Shown here: in pieces, positions 1 through 8,917 of the stretch
How positions within the stretch are numbered: position 1 is the first letter of the stretch
Layout: every line of letters begins with the position of its first letter
Source: Pseudomonadales bacterium
GTDB lineage: Bacteria > Pseudomonadota > Gammaproteobacteria > Pseudomonadales > Pseudohongiellaceae
Assembly: GCA_023268635.1 (NCBI GenBank)
Contig: JALQUB010000031.1
Coordinates: 1 to 34,642 of the forward strand
DNA: 34,642 nucleotides
Reading direction: 5' to 3'
Position numbers and translations under genes: made by a program
Notes under the pieces: generated by a model
Databases searched by the model: none
Seen by the model: only the letters and a program-made list of their open reading frames with translations
What the model was told of the DNA's origin: nothing

Positions 1-1593
1 CTCCAAGAAGATTACCAACTAAAAGGAATGCTCGATATCTATGCTGATTACCATCGATCGCTTGATGGCACTTCACAGTCGGAAATTTCAGCCACGATGA
101 GCGACACACAATTTCAGCTCACGCTGGGCACGGACAGCGCGACATATTCCTTGGCGGATACTAGTCTGATCGCGTCATCGGAAGAAGAAAATTGGAATTT
201 CGCCAGCAACCTTGTGTTGAATCGTGAATCGCTTTTGAGCAACGAAAAGCACGAAGTCGCGAGTATGCAGACTTCACTAAAATTGAGGGGCGATGACGCA
301 ATTGCAGGGAAAATTGAGGTGCAAGCACAGAACGTTGAATGGATCGAAACATTAACGAGCGCCATCAATCAGGTGCAGGGTCAGTTAAGCGCGAGCATCG
401 ACGTCAATGGCACGTTAGCCAACCCCCAACTAGAAGGCACTGCCAATTTCACGAAGGGCACGATGGTCATTCCTGCATTAGGCATACAGCTGAACGAAAT
501 TGATGTTCGGGCGAAATCGTCGGCGAACAATGCTTTCGAGGCAGATGCTCGCTTCACTTCGGGAGCGGGACAGATATCAGCGGCACTCAAGGCAACTCAG
601 CTACTCGAGTTCAGTGGCACGAATATAATCAGCCCTCAAGTCGAATTCAGCCTCACGGGCGAAAATTTCCTCCTCTATGATAGAGAGGATTTCCACGTCG
701 TCGCATCGCCTTCACTCCAATTAAGTAGCCGTGACGGAATCATGCACTACGAAGGTTATGTAGATATTCCTGAATTAGATTTGACACTCGCCGAGCTGCC
801 CAGCAATGCTATCGACATTTCCAGTGATGCCGTTATTGTCGGCGCCGACAAAGAAGAGGATCTAACGCTCATTGAAAAACTGAGCAAGAATGGAATTACT
901 GGAGAAGTAACCCTTCAGCTCGGCGAAGATATTTCCTTATCGGGTTTCGGAATTCAATCGGGATTGAGTGGAAATCTCACGCTCAGACGAAGCGATGGAG
1001 GAAGCAATCTCGCGTACGGGGAACTTGCTTTGGAGAACGGGAGCTATGAACTATACGGTCAAGCATTAGATATTCGACAAGGGCGTTTTCTCTTTTTCGG
1101 AGCACTCGACAACCCCGGCATCGACGTGAGAGCGGTGCGGCAAATAGATACCCAAACCGTGGGTGTGCAGATGACCGGTACCCTAAAAAATATTAACAGT
1201 AAGCTATTCTCATCACCCAATCTCAGCGACACCGACATCGTCTCGATGCTCGCCATCGGTCGTCCTTTCGCCAATATTGGACAAAGTGATCAAGGAGCTA
1301 TGCTTGGCACCCTCGCTTCTCTCGGGCTCGAAAGGAATCAGGAGCTGAGCAATCAAATTCGGGGTAAATTAGGATTGGATGAACTGAGCATAGATACGAG
1401 CAATAGCTTAGACAACAGTGTACTCACCGTCGGTAAATACCTTTCGCCCAAGCTATTCGCACGCTATGGCGTGGGACTCTTCGACAACAGCTCAAAGGTT
1501 AGCCTAGACTACACGCTAAGCGATCGCATAAAACTGAAAGCAGAATCCGGGGCGCAGCAGAGTGTCGAAGTCGTCTACTCTGTAAAACAGTAG
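1..1593 (+). CDS. tamB: TamB, C-terminal part (5' end cut by window)
   Basis: The reading frame is open from base 1, so this is the 3' part of a longer gene; the first ATG at 28 is internal. About 530 residues are visible and the whole stretch is repetitive beta-strand sequence without membrane helices, as in the TamB/DUF490 C-terminal domain. The last 45 residues (LFARYGVGLFD... ending VEVVYSVKQ) have the alternating pattern and aromatic-rich end typical of TamB. Known role: an inner-membrane-anchored periplasm-spanning protein that works with TamA or BamA in outer membrane protein assembly and lipid transport. Its stop lies 5 bases from the convergent hydrolase stop. tamA would be expected just upstream, outside the window. 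Family call is firm; the missing N-terminal part cannot be judged. Confidence 0.9.
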   Translation, partial: LQEDYQLKGMLDIYADYHRSLDGTSQSEISATMSDTQFQLTLGTDSATYSLADTSLIASSEEENWNFASNLVLNRESLLSNEKHEVASMQTSLKLRGDDAIAGKIEVQAQNVEWIETLTSAINQVQGQLSASIDVNGTLANPQLEGTANFTKGTMVIPALGIQLNEIDVRAKSSANNAFEADARFTSGAGQISAALKATQLLEFSGTNIISPQVEFSLTGENFLLYDREDFHVVASPSLQLSSRDGIMHYEGYVDIPELDLTLAELPSNAIDISSDAVIVGADKEEDLTLIEKLSKNGITGEVTLQLGEDISLSGFGIQSGLSGNLTLRRSDGGSNLAYGELALENGSYELYGQALDIRQGRFLFFGALDNPGIDVRAVRQIDTQTVGVQMTGTLKNINSKLFSSPNLSDTDIVSMLAIGRPFANIGQSDQGAMLGTLASLGLERNQELSNQIRGKLGLDELSIDTSNSLDNSVLTVGKYLSPKLFARYGVGLFDNSSKVSLDYTLSDRIKLKAESGAQQSVEVVYSVKQ

Positions 1594-1598
1594 ATCTA

Positions 1599-2930
1599 CT
1601 ATTCACCCTTCGCTAGATGTTCGAGCTTAAGACCTACAGCTGAATTTTCTTCAAAGCCTGGCCAATAATTATGGTCTTTCTCGGGTACGCCATTATTCAT
1701 ATGGTATATAGCCTCCGCACCATCGGCGACCACATCCAAATATTTCAACATGCCTTCATCGTCCTTAAGATGATATGAAAAATAGGCCGTAGCGAAATGA
1801 TCCATAATATTGTTCATGCGTACAGTATCCCAGACTGGGTCCGTATAATGACCCGCTCCCTCGCCAGTCTCACTGTCTATTATTTCTCGAGGAACTGGAT
1901 ACGGTGCGCCTGCGTTGTGACCCGCATTTTTGAATGTAAGTAGATAACGATCACTATTTACCGCTGCCTTATAGATCGCCCTAACACCATTCTCATAACC
2001 TGCCACTGTGTCGTTGCTACCAGCCAAATAGAACGTTGGCACTTCAATTCCCGCCAAATCTTGCTCACGCCAGAAGCCACGCTCCATTCCCCACGGAGCA
2101 ACAGCGAAGCCGGCTCGGATGCGCGAATCCAATTTGGCTCGGTACTCTGCATTACCGGTGGCATGAGCATCGAGAAGACCATTGGGTGGTGCCATAAACG
2201 AGCCCACTATGTCGTCGCTATAACCCCCGCCCAAATTATTCACGAGGCCATATCCCCCCATTGAATAACCGAGTACGCCGGTGTTATTGGCATCGAGCAA
2301 ACCTAAAAGGAAACTTGACTCATCGGCAGCGAGTCGCGACATGCTTTCTATGACGAAACGTTGATCAAGTGGCCGGTTATAGAGCGTGCTTTGGAAGGCT
2401 TGTGCGTCGTCATAGGTACTGTCGGTGTGATCGATGGAGACTGTGACGAAACCCTTGCTCGCGAGATTCTCCCCCAGATGACTCATTAAATAGCGATTAC
2501 CTGGATAACCGTGCGAGATCACAACTAAGGGCAAATCGCTGACGCTCGGATCGGGATCCGCATCACGCACCGCCCGACCATAGAGCGTGGCAGTAATTGC
2601 TGGATTCCGAGTGATAGCTTGGTACTGTCCACCGCGTTCCTGTCCAGAGGCAAGATTCGCCGGATACCAGACCTCAACGGTAAGACTGCGATCGTAGATG
2701 GCCACGTCACCACCGCGTTCAGTGTTCAGTATATCGACACGGCCTTCGTCGACTAATGTGAGTGTGCGGACACCAACATTATATTCACCATACTCCGCAA
2801 GAGCCGGCGCATCGGGACGAATAATATCGATACGATTAATTTGAGCGTGACTAGCAACAGAACTCATAAGAAACATACCTGCGAGAATCATCGAATTAGT
2901 GGCCTTGGCAGCCGAACGGAAGTGCGTCAT
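1599..2930 (-). CDS. Exported alpha/beta hydrolase
   Basis: 443 residues with an N-terminal signal peptide ending near AQ (residues 29-30). The alpha/beta hydrolase core is clear: an oxyanion-type HG at 140-141 (VVISHGYPG), the nucleophile elbow GYSMGG at 221-226 with Ser223, a likely acid Asp307 (GSNDTV) and a catalytic His338 (NAGH). The arrangement resembles dienelactone hydrolase / platelet-activating-factor acetylhydrolase-like enzymes. It should act in the periplasm on an ester or amide, but the substrate cannot be read from sequence. It stands alone: TamB is convergent on one side and the RND gene ends on the other side with an 11-bp inverted repeat between. The Shine-Dalgarno sequence is weak. 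No truncation seen. Confidence 0.85.
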   Translation of the reverse strand: MTHFRSAAKATNSMILAGMFLMSSVASHAQINRIDIIRPDAPALAEYGEYNVGVRTLTLVDEGRVDILNTERGGDVAIYDRSLTVEVWYPANLASGQERGGQYQAITRNPAITATLYGRAVRDADPDPSVSDLPLVVISHGYPGNRYLMSHLGENLASKGFVTVSIDHTDSTYDDAQAFQSTLYNRPLDQRFVIESMSRLAADESSFLLGLLDANNTGVLGYSMGGYGLVNNLGGGYSDDIVGSFMAPPNGLLDAHATGNAEYRAKLDSRIRAGFAVAPWGMERGFWREQDLAGIEVPTFYLAGSNDTVAGYENGVRAIYKAAVNSDRYLLTFKNAGHNAGAPYPVPREIIDSETGEGAGHYTDPVWDTVRMNNIMDHFATAYFSYHLKDDEGMLKYLDVVADGAEAIYHMNNGVPEKDHNYWPGFEENSAVGLKLEHLAKGE

Positions 2931-2971
2931 AGGTCGATCCAGTAGGAGTCAATAATGGGACATAGCCTATT

Positions 2972-3004
2972 ACTGTAAGGCACCAACTTGCAATGCCTTA
3001 CAGT
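2972..3004. repeat. Perfect 11-bp inverted repeat
   Basis: ACTGTAAGGCA (2972-2982) and TGCCTTACAGT (2994-3004) are exact reverse complements with an 11-base loop. It lies 41 bases before the hydrolase start and just beyond the 3' end of the RND gene, both on the minus strand. No U-run follows the stem in either direction, so it is not a classical intrinsic terminator; it may be a weak terminator or mRNA-stabilising hairpin for the RND operon, or a regulator site for the hydrolase gene. Confidence 0.7.
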
Positions 3005-3055
3005 TCATACATAGACAGAAAGGTTTAAAACTCAGCCCGTCGGTCGTGAACAAGC

Positions 3056-6000
3056 CTAAGTATAAGCACGTGCCCGCTCTTCCGCCGTGTCCGTGTGTCC
3101 CATGAAGTCATGCAAAATGAGGTACAAGCTAGGCACTAAGAATAGCGTGATGACGGTTGCGAATAACACCCCCCACGCAAGCGAAATTGCCATAGGCACG
3201 ACGAAAAAAGTCGCCGGGTTTGCTGTGATCATCAACGGAACCAAGCCAATGAATGTGGTGAGTGAGGTCAAGAATATTGGACGGAATCGAAGCATCCCCG
3301 CAGTCGACACAGCATCGACCATACCCATTCCTTCTTCTCGTAATCGATTCACGGAGACCACGAGCACGAGGCTTGCATTCACTACCACCCCGCTTAGCGC
3401 AATTATTCCCAACACGGAAAAGAATACGAGATCGGCTCCCATGATGAAGTGACCGAAGATAGCTCCGATCGCACCGAAGGGAATCACACTCATAATAATG
3501 AGCGGTTGAAAATAGGATTTAAGCGGAATCGCAAGTAGTGCGAAAATCACCATCATCGCTATCGGAAACGTCGAAAACAGGTCTCCGAATGATTCAGCTT
3601 GGCGTTCACTTTCTCCGCCAACCACCAACTCCACATCGAGCTCTTGTTTCCATCTAGCTTGGAAGTTGCGAATCACTTCTCGGCGAATTTCATCAGGCAT
3701 CACGACAGTACGGTCTACATCTCCGCGCACGGTGATTATCCGGCGGCCATCTTGTCGATTAATACTCGAATAGCTATTGCCCAGAGTGAAGTCAGCGATA
3801 CTCAGGAATGGCACCTCGGCGCCCGCCGGAGTACGGATCAGCAAATCCTCTAAATTCGCCAAAGATTGGCGTTCATCTTCTGGATAGCGCACCATAACGC
3901 GAACATCATCGGAGCCACGTTGAATACGCTGCGACTCCGCGCCGAAAAATGCCTGACGAACCTGCGTAGCGATATCATTCAGTGTGAGCCCTAGCGTCTT
4001 CCCTCTCTCGAGTATTTGAATCTGAACTTCTTGTTTTCCCGCACGGAAAGAATCTGAAATATCGAACACGCCCGGATAGCGGCCCAGTTCTGCCCTTAAT
4101 TCCGCTGCCGCTATCTTCAAATTTTCTTCATCGCGTCCAGCCAATCGGTAATTGATTGCATCGCCGGCTGAAAAGGCGTCTGACACGAAGGTCAGCTCTA
4201 AAGCATCCGGGATCGTACCCACTTTTTCTCGCCAACGATCACGTATCTCTGCCGAACTGATTTCACCGCGATCGAAAAACGGGGTGAGATACATCACCAC
4301 TTCAGCTATTTCACTACTGCCGCTACCCCCACCGCCGCCCGCACTCGGTCCGCCGCGCGGCGCACGCCCGCCAATCACCGTTAGAACGCTGTCGACAACT
4401 CGCTCAGTCGTTTCTGGCGCGTCACCTCTCGCTTTTAACTCAATCAATTCCTGATCGAGCTCCGCAGAAAGCTCTAACGCTTTTTGCTCCAGAATATCGA
4501 TGGCGTCCTCGGTAATATAACCAGGAACACCCACTGGCATTACCACCGTTCCCCAAACCGTGTCACCTTCGATCGAAGGAAAAAACTGCAGCCCGACTCT
4601 GCCGCTGATAAGCAGCGCAGTCGTTATAATGATGACACCCGTCGCCGTAGCCCACGCTGCATAACGATGTTTGAGCACACTCTTCAGCGCACGACGGTAG
4701 CCATGCTCTGCGAAATGTTCCATCGCTCCGGCAATACGCCCTTGGAATACCTGCCACTTAGCGACAAAAGAAGAACCCTCACCGAAATATCCATTAATTT
4801 TCCGATGCGCGATATGGCCAGGGAGAATGAGCTGCGACTCAATTAAACTCGCAACGAGGCAAAAAACTACGACGCCACCAATCGTGTTGAAGAATGCTCC
4901 CATCTGTCCCCCAAGTAGAAGAATGGGCAGGAACGCCGCTATGGTCGTGAGCACTCCGAAAATCACTGGGACAGAAACTTCGATTGTTCCTTCAATCGCC
5001 GCCTCCTCTTGCGAGAATCCTTTCACTTCGAATGCATGCACTCGCTCACCGACAACGATTGCATCGTCGACGATAATTCCCAGCACGAGGATGAATCCCA
5101 TGACCGTCAACGAGCTTATTGTCAAACCCACGCTGGGGAACAAAGACAATGCACCCGCGATCGCAATAGGTATGCCCGCGGCAACCCATACGGCGAGTTT
5201 AAACCGTAGGAAGAGTGCCAAAATGATCAGTACGAGTATTAAGCCAGTGTAGGCATTCTGCGCAACAGTCGAAATCCTGTCCTGAGTGGCAATCGCAGAG
5301 TCAGAGACTATTTTGAGAGTCATCCCTTCTGGAAGACGAAAACCATCGGAGCCCATCCACTGTCTAACCCGCCTAGCGGATTTCACGATATCTTCATCGC
5401 CCACTCTGAGTACATCGATGATCGCGGAATTAACGCCATTGAGACGTGCGTCGAGATAGCCTTCTTCGAACCCATCTTTTACTGTCGCTATTTGCCCAAG
5501 CGTTAGCTGCGTGCCATCTGGATACGACTGAATCACGATATCCTGATATTCGGCGCCGCTATAAACTTGCCCTTTGGTACGCAACAATATTTCGCCCGAA
5601 TCGGTTTTTAAAGTACCACCGGGAAGATCGAGAGAAGCTCGATCAATAGCTCGAGATATTTGATCGAGGGTCAATCCGTACTGCCGAAGAGTCGCTTCCG
5701 AAACCTCAATCGATATCTCGAAAGGTCGCAGATAATTAATATTAACCGTTGAAATACCTTCAAGATCGAGAATATCGTTTCTGATCTCTTCCGCGACTAA
5801 CTTAAGATTCGCATCGTCAGTATCCGAGGCGAGCGCTAAGGTCATAACATTGCCCGTGGCGCTTAACGCTCGGACTATCGGTTTTTCTGCTTCAATCGGG
5901 AAGGTGCTCACCGCATCGATCTTGCCCTTCACATCATTCAAGACGCGATTTAGATCCGCGCCACTTGCCAGCTCTACCGTCGCATCACAACCACCTTCAC

Positions 6001-6256
6001 GCGCGGTGCTGGTTAATCTATCAATATCTTCTGCCCCTTCGAGGGCTTCTTCTATTCGTAAGCAAATAGCAGACTCAGCCTCGTCAGGCGTTGAACCTAA
6101 ATAAGGCACGCTGATTTGCACTATCCCAAACTCGACATCGGGAAACTCTTCCTGATTTAGATTGAGATAAGAGATGACGCCTCCAGCTAAGAAGATCATC
6201 ATCAATAAATTGGTAGCGACTGGGTTTTTAATAAACCACGTAATAGGGGTTCGCAC
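3056..6256 (-). CDS. RND efflux permease
   Basis: 1066 residues, normal length for an RND (AcrB-like) inner-membrane proton antiporter. TM1 is near residues 12-32, followed by a large periplasmic domain, the TM2-6 block, a second periplasmic domain and a C-terminal TM block. The TM4 proton-relay motif is present (GIIVDDAIVVGER, with the Asp pair). In TM10 the expected charged residue is absent: the sequence reads SGVVVNASLVLV. A glycine-rich loop (SAGGGGGSGSS) sits in the second periplasmic part. Start is GTG at 6256, with GGAG 7 bases upstream. It is the last gene of gntR - adaptor - RND, 55 bases after the adaptor; an outer membrane channel is not encoded here. Substrate unknown; HAE-type rather than heavy-metal type is my reading. 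Confidence 0.93.
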   Translation of the reverse strand: MRTPITWFIKNPVATNLLMMIFLAGGVISYLNLNQEEFPDVEFGIVQISVPYLGSTPDEAESAICLRIEEALEGAEDIDRLTSTAREGGCDATVELASGADLNRVLNDVKGKIDAVSTFPIEAEKPIVRALSATGNVMTLALASDTDDANLKLVAEEIRNDILDLEGISTVNINYLRPFEISIEVSEATLRQYGLTLDQISRAIDRASLDLPGGTLKTDSGEILLRTKGQVYSGAEYQDIVIQSYPDGTQLTLGQIATVKDGFEEGYLDARLNGVNSAIIDVLRVGDEDIVKSARRVRQWMGSDGFRLPEGMTLKIVSDSAIATQDRISTVAQNAYTGLILVLIILALFLRFKLAVWVAAGIPIAIAGALSLFPSVGLTISSLTVMGFILVLGIIVDDAIVVGERVHAFEVKGFSQEEAAIEGTIEVSVPVIFGVLTTIAAFLPILLLGGQMGAFFNTIGGVVVFCLVASLIESQLILPGHIAHRKINGYFGEGSSFVAKWQVFQGRIAGAMEHFAEHGYRRALKSVLKHRYAAWATATGVIIITTALLISGRVGLQFFPSIEGDTVWGTVVMPVGVPGYITEDAIDILEQKALELSAELDQELIELKARGDAPETTERVVDSVLTVIGGRAPRGGPSAGGGGGSGSSEIAEVVMYLTPFFDRGEISSAEIRDRWREKVGTIPDALELTFVSDAFSAGDAINYRLAGRDEENLKIAAAELRAELGRYPGVFDISDSFRAGKQEVQIQILERGKTLGLTLNDIATQVRQAFFGAESQRIQRGSDDVRVMVRYPEDERQSLANLEDLLIRTPAGAEVPFLSIADFTLGNSYSSINRQDGRRIITVRGDVDRTVVMPDEIRREVIRNFQARWKQELDVELVVGGESERQAESFGDLFSTFPIAMMVIFALLAIPLKSYFQPLIIMSVIPFGAIGAIFGHFIMGADLVFFSVLGIIALSGVVVNASLVLVVSVNRLREEGMGMVDAVSTAGMLRFRPIFLTSLTTFIGLVPLMITANPATFFVVPMAISLAWGVLFATVITLFLVPSLYLILHDFMGHTDTAEERARAYT

Positions 6257-6311
6257 TAATATTCTCCGCGCGCCTTTGGCGCCAATATGGGGAATTGATC
6301 AAACTCGATGT

Positions 6312-7463
6312 TTAAATCACTTCCAGCACAGGCTGAACAGACATGCCATCGACAACAGCTTGTATGGGCGAAATACAAATTCTCTCTCCAGCTATCAGTC
6401 CACCACTAATAAGCACTCGATCCTGCTCTAAACGGAAAATATCTACCTCGCGGTAATACATTTTGTTCTCAGCATCGACGACTAATACTTGGGAATTGTT
6501 GCGAACCACAGATCGTGGCAAGGAAATAAGATTATCGACGTGTCGCCCTTCAATTTTCGCATCGACAAATAATCCTATTGGCATAGGAATACTGTCCTCA
6601 GAATCTGCGCTGGGTTGTTGTATCCGGATAATTGCTTGCACCGTGTTGCTGTTAGGGTCGATGGTCGCCTCTGTACGAAGCAACGTTCCCTGCCAGGAGT
6701 AGCGCTTGCCACCGTAGTTGCCGATCAACTCGACGCGAGGTGCCAAATCAGAATCGAACTCCCCTCGGTATCCAATAGGCACATCGAGATAGCCGAGTTG
6801 ACGTATAGCCAGCGGCACTCGTACATCTACGCTATCCGCATCGAATAACAACGCGACGCTCTGCGCGCGATTAACGAACTGACCCAACTCTACATCGCGC
6901 GATGCGACAATGGCATTAAAGGGAGCTCGGAGTACTGATCGCTCCGCATCCAATTGGGTTTGTTTCAAAGCCGCCTCGGCATCCGCGAGTCGAGCCGCAC
7001 TAATCGTCGCAGCACGTTGCGCATTCTGTAGTTCGGATTCGCTCGCGAGACGTGACTCCGCGAGCTCTTTAATACGCTCAAAGTCCGCATCCGCAAATCC
7101 TGCTTCCGCAACGGCCTGTTGATAGTTAGCCTCGCTCCGAGCAACCGCCGTTTCGAAATCACTCGAATCCAGACGCAATAGGGGTTCACCGGCTTTCACA
7201 TAGGCGCCCGCTTCGAGCGAGGGCGATACCCATGCGACTGGGCCTTGGACATTCGATGACACACTCGCCTGGCGCGATGCCTGTGCTTTGCCTTGCGACT
7301 CGACGGTTAGCTGCACTGGCTCTGTCTGCACTTCCGCGACTCGCACGCTAATAGGAACTACCTCGGGTGCTGCTTCTTCGATCCTAGTCGGGTTTCGCAC
7401 CAAGACCACCGCCACCATAATGCTAACTACCAAGATGCCGACGGGCATCACTACTCGCTTCAT
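6312..7463 (-). CDS. RND periplasmic adaptor (membrane fusion protein)
   Basis: 383 residues from the ATG at 7463, chosen because AGGAG lies 7 bases upstream; a TTG at 7469 would leave only one base of spacing. An N-terminal hydrophobic segment (about 4-23) anchors or exports the protein. Then come a lipoyl-like half (VESQGKAQASRQASVSSNVQG... LLRLDSSDFE), an alanine/glutamate-rich coiled-coil hairpin (about residues 95-165), the second lipoyl half (VLRAPFNAIVASRDVELGQFV) and beta-barrel regions. This is the HlyD/AcrA-like fold that bridges the RND pump to an outer membrane channel. It lies 20 bases after the gntR stop and 55 bases before the pump gene, so one transcript is likely. Confidence 0.92.
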   Translation of the reverse strand: MKRVVMPVGILVVSIMVAVVLVRNPTRIEEAAPEVVPISVRVAEVQTEPVQLTVESQGKAQASRQASVSSNVQGPVAWVSPSLEAGAYVKAGEPLLRLDSSDFETAVARSEANYQQAVAEAGFADADFERIKELAESRLASESELQNAQRAATISAARLADAEAALKQTQLDAERSVLRAPFNAIVASRDVELGQFVNRAQSVALLFDADSVDVRVPLAIRQLGYLDVPIGYRGEFDSDLAPRVELIGNYGGKRYSWQGTLLRTEATIDPNSNTVQAIIRIQQPSADSEDSIPMPIGLFVDAKIEGRHVDNLISLPRSVVRNNSQVLVVDAENKMYYREVDIFRLEQDRVLISGGLIAGERICISPIQAVVDGMSVQPVLEVI

Positions 7464-7483
7464 GTCCAAACTCCTAGACTGCT

Positions 7484-8203
7484 TTACTTTGCTAGGGCTT
7501 GCGCCACTAGTGATCGAATATTGAGAAAATGTTCATCGAGTGCGCGCGCTACGGCTTCGCCGTCGCCCTGCTCGACTCCGTGTTGTAATTCAGTGATAAG
7601 TTTCTTTAATGCCTCAGAATCGGACTTAGGGCGTGACTGTACCGTCAGCATCCGTTCGACAAACTGCGCCTGAAGGTCATTACTGATGAGTCGGACAACC
7701 AGATTGTCGGCAATACGGCCAAGTAAGAGAAAAAAACCACGCATGCTTGTCTGCAGAGAGGCAGCCTCCGATAGTTGGCCTTCCATCTCATGCAAGCGCT
7801 CGAGCAACTCCAGTCTTTGCTCCTCGCTAGCCAAGGGAATTGCACGCGTCGCGGTGAATCGCGTCAACGCCGAGAACGTATCTAAAAACTGATCGACGAG
7901 CCTAGCATTAGGAATCTTATCCAAGCCAAGCAAGGGTCCAAGCACCGAGATACTCGCCTCATCCACCGCCTTAATTCGAGCGCCACCCGGTTGGATCGAG
8001 ATCAATCTCAATTGCTCTATCTGAGATAAGGCCTCGCGCACAGCGCCGCGGCTAGTACCGAAGCGCTCCGCCAAATCACGCTCCGACGGCAAGCGTTCGC
8101 CCTCACGATATTGTCCGCGCAGGATCTCATCACGCAGGATCCCTGCGATTTCATGACTCCTTGTCGGTGTCGGAGCTGAGGTTTGCGCGTCAATAGTATT
8201 CAT
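7484..8203 (-). CDS. GntR-family (FadR/PdhR-like) transcriptional regulator
   Basis: 239 residues. A GntR winged helix-turn-helix occupies about residues 17-80 (ILRDEILRGQY, LPSERDLAERFGTSRGAVREAL, ending in GGARI). The rest is an all-helical ligand-binding domain of FCD/FadR type (EHFLNIRSLV near the end). It is the first gene of the RND efflux operon and probably controls it together with itself. A palindrome, TTGGT-CCT-ACCAA, at 8296-8308 matches the known site style of PdhR/FadR-type regulators. The start ATG at 8203 has no strong Shine-Dalgarno. The ligand is unknown; a pump substrate or a carboxylate is plausible. Confidence 0.9.
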   Translation of the reverse strand: MNTIDAQTSAPTPTRSHEIAGILRDEILRGQYREGERLPSERDLAERFGTSRGAVREALSQIEQLRLISIQPGGARIKAVDEASISVLGPLLGLDKIPNARLVDQFLDTFSALTRFTATRAIPLASEEQRLELLERLHEMEGQLSEAASLQTSMRGFFLLLGRIADNLVVRLISNDLQAQFVERMLTVQSRPKSDSEALKKLITELQHGVEQGDGEAVARALDEHFLNIRSLVAQALAK

Positions 8204-8530
8204 ATCAGCTGTACGTTAGCCAAAGGGCTTCCAGACCACCCAGAGTAGGTCGCTTAAGAATGCCTAATCGATGAAAATGATTTGGTAAGTCCGAATTGGT
8301 CCTACCAAAAGGACCGCTACTATACTCTATTTCCAGCGAGACTCAACAACTAGTACGCGCCAAAATGCAAAAACCCGACTGGCCGTAACACTCTATGACA
8401 GTTAAGCCGCGCTCGGGCATAATCTATGCGCCGAACAGCGCTTCAATAGAGCTATACTTGCAACGAAAAGCGACCTTGATCCAGTTGCAGGGATTCGCGA
8501 ATACCTAACTAGCAATAAGGAGAAATAAAC
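8204..8530. other. 327-bp divergent intergenic region
   Basis: This region separates gntR (-) and the rhodanese lipoprotein gene (+). It holds the GntR-like operator (8296-8308), a half-site TTTGGT at 8281-8286 and a TATACT (8321-8326) that could be a plus-strand -10 element with no good -35. No ORF with coding character and no recognisable RNA was found in it. Confidence 0.6.
8296..8308. promoter_or_regulatory. Probable GntR/PdhR-type operator
   Basis: TTGGT-CCT-ACCAA is a perfect 5+5 palindrome with a 3-base centre. It matches the TTGGTnnnACCAA core known for PdhR and is close to FadR-type sites. It lies 93 bases upstream of the gntR start in the divergent region. That the adjacent GntR protein binds it is inference. 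Confidence 0.6.
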
Positions 8531-8878
8531 ATGAGAACAATGATCAGGCAGGGCCGAATTCACGCCGCAGGCGCTCTAATTTTACTGTTCAGCCTGTTTG
8601 CTGGCTGTGCCAGCGCACCCTCTTCCGATGTTGTCTGGTTAGATGTCAGGACTGACGCCGAATATGCTGAGAGCCATATCGAGGGCTCGGCTCACATTCC
8701 TCACGATGTTATCGGTAACCGAATTTCGGAGCTTGGCTTAGCGAAGGATGCCGAGATCAAAGTTTACTGTCGCTCAGGCGTTCGCGCAGGCATCGCGCTC
8801 ACGACACTCGAGAGCCTAGGCTACACCAATGTAGAAAATGTTGGTGGCATAAATGATGCTCGAGCACTGCAAGAGTAA
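8531..8878 (+). CDS. Small rhodanese-domain lipoprotein
   Basis: 115 residues: a signal sequence ending in the lipobox LFAGC (Cys about residue 26), then one rhodanese domain. The domain starts with VVWLDVRTDAEYAESHIEGSAHIPHD and carries the active loop CRSGVRAG. This is the PspE/GlpE-size class of single-domain sulfurtransferases; here it should be tethered to a membrane facing the periplasm. AAGGAG lies 8 bases before the ATG. It looks monocistronic: the next gene is convergent. A role in thiosulfate or persulfide transfer is inferred from the family. Confidence 0.88.
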   Translation: MRTMIRQGRIHAAGALILLFSLFAGCASAPSSDVVWLDVRTDAEYAESHIEGSAHIPHDVIGNRISELGLAKDAEIKVYCRSGVRAGIALTTLESLGYTNVENVGGINDARALQE

Positions 8879-8917
8879 TCTAATAGGCTGTATGCGGACT
8901 GAGACGAAGCATGGCAT

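Noticed and set aside
6276..6285. Palindrome TTGGCGCCAA between adaptor and RND genes
   Set aside because: Short and inside a 55-base operon gap; no sign of a function.
3087..6431. Many plus-strand ORFs of 60-140 residues
   Set aside because: All are antisense to the RND and adaptor genes and have compositions of shadow frames.
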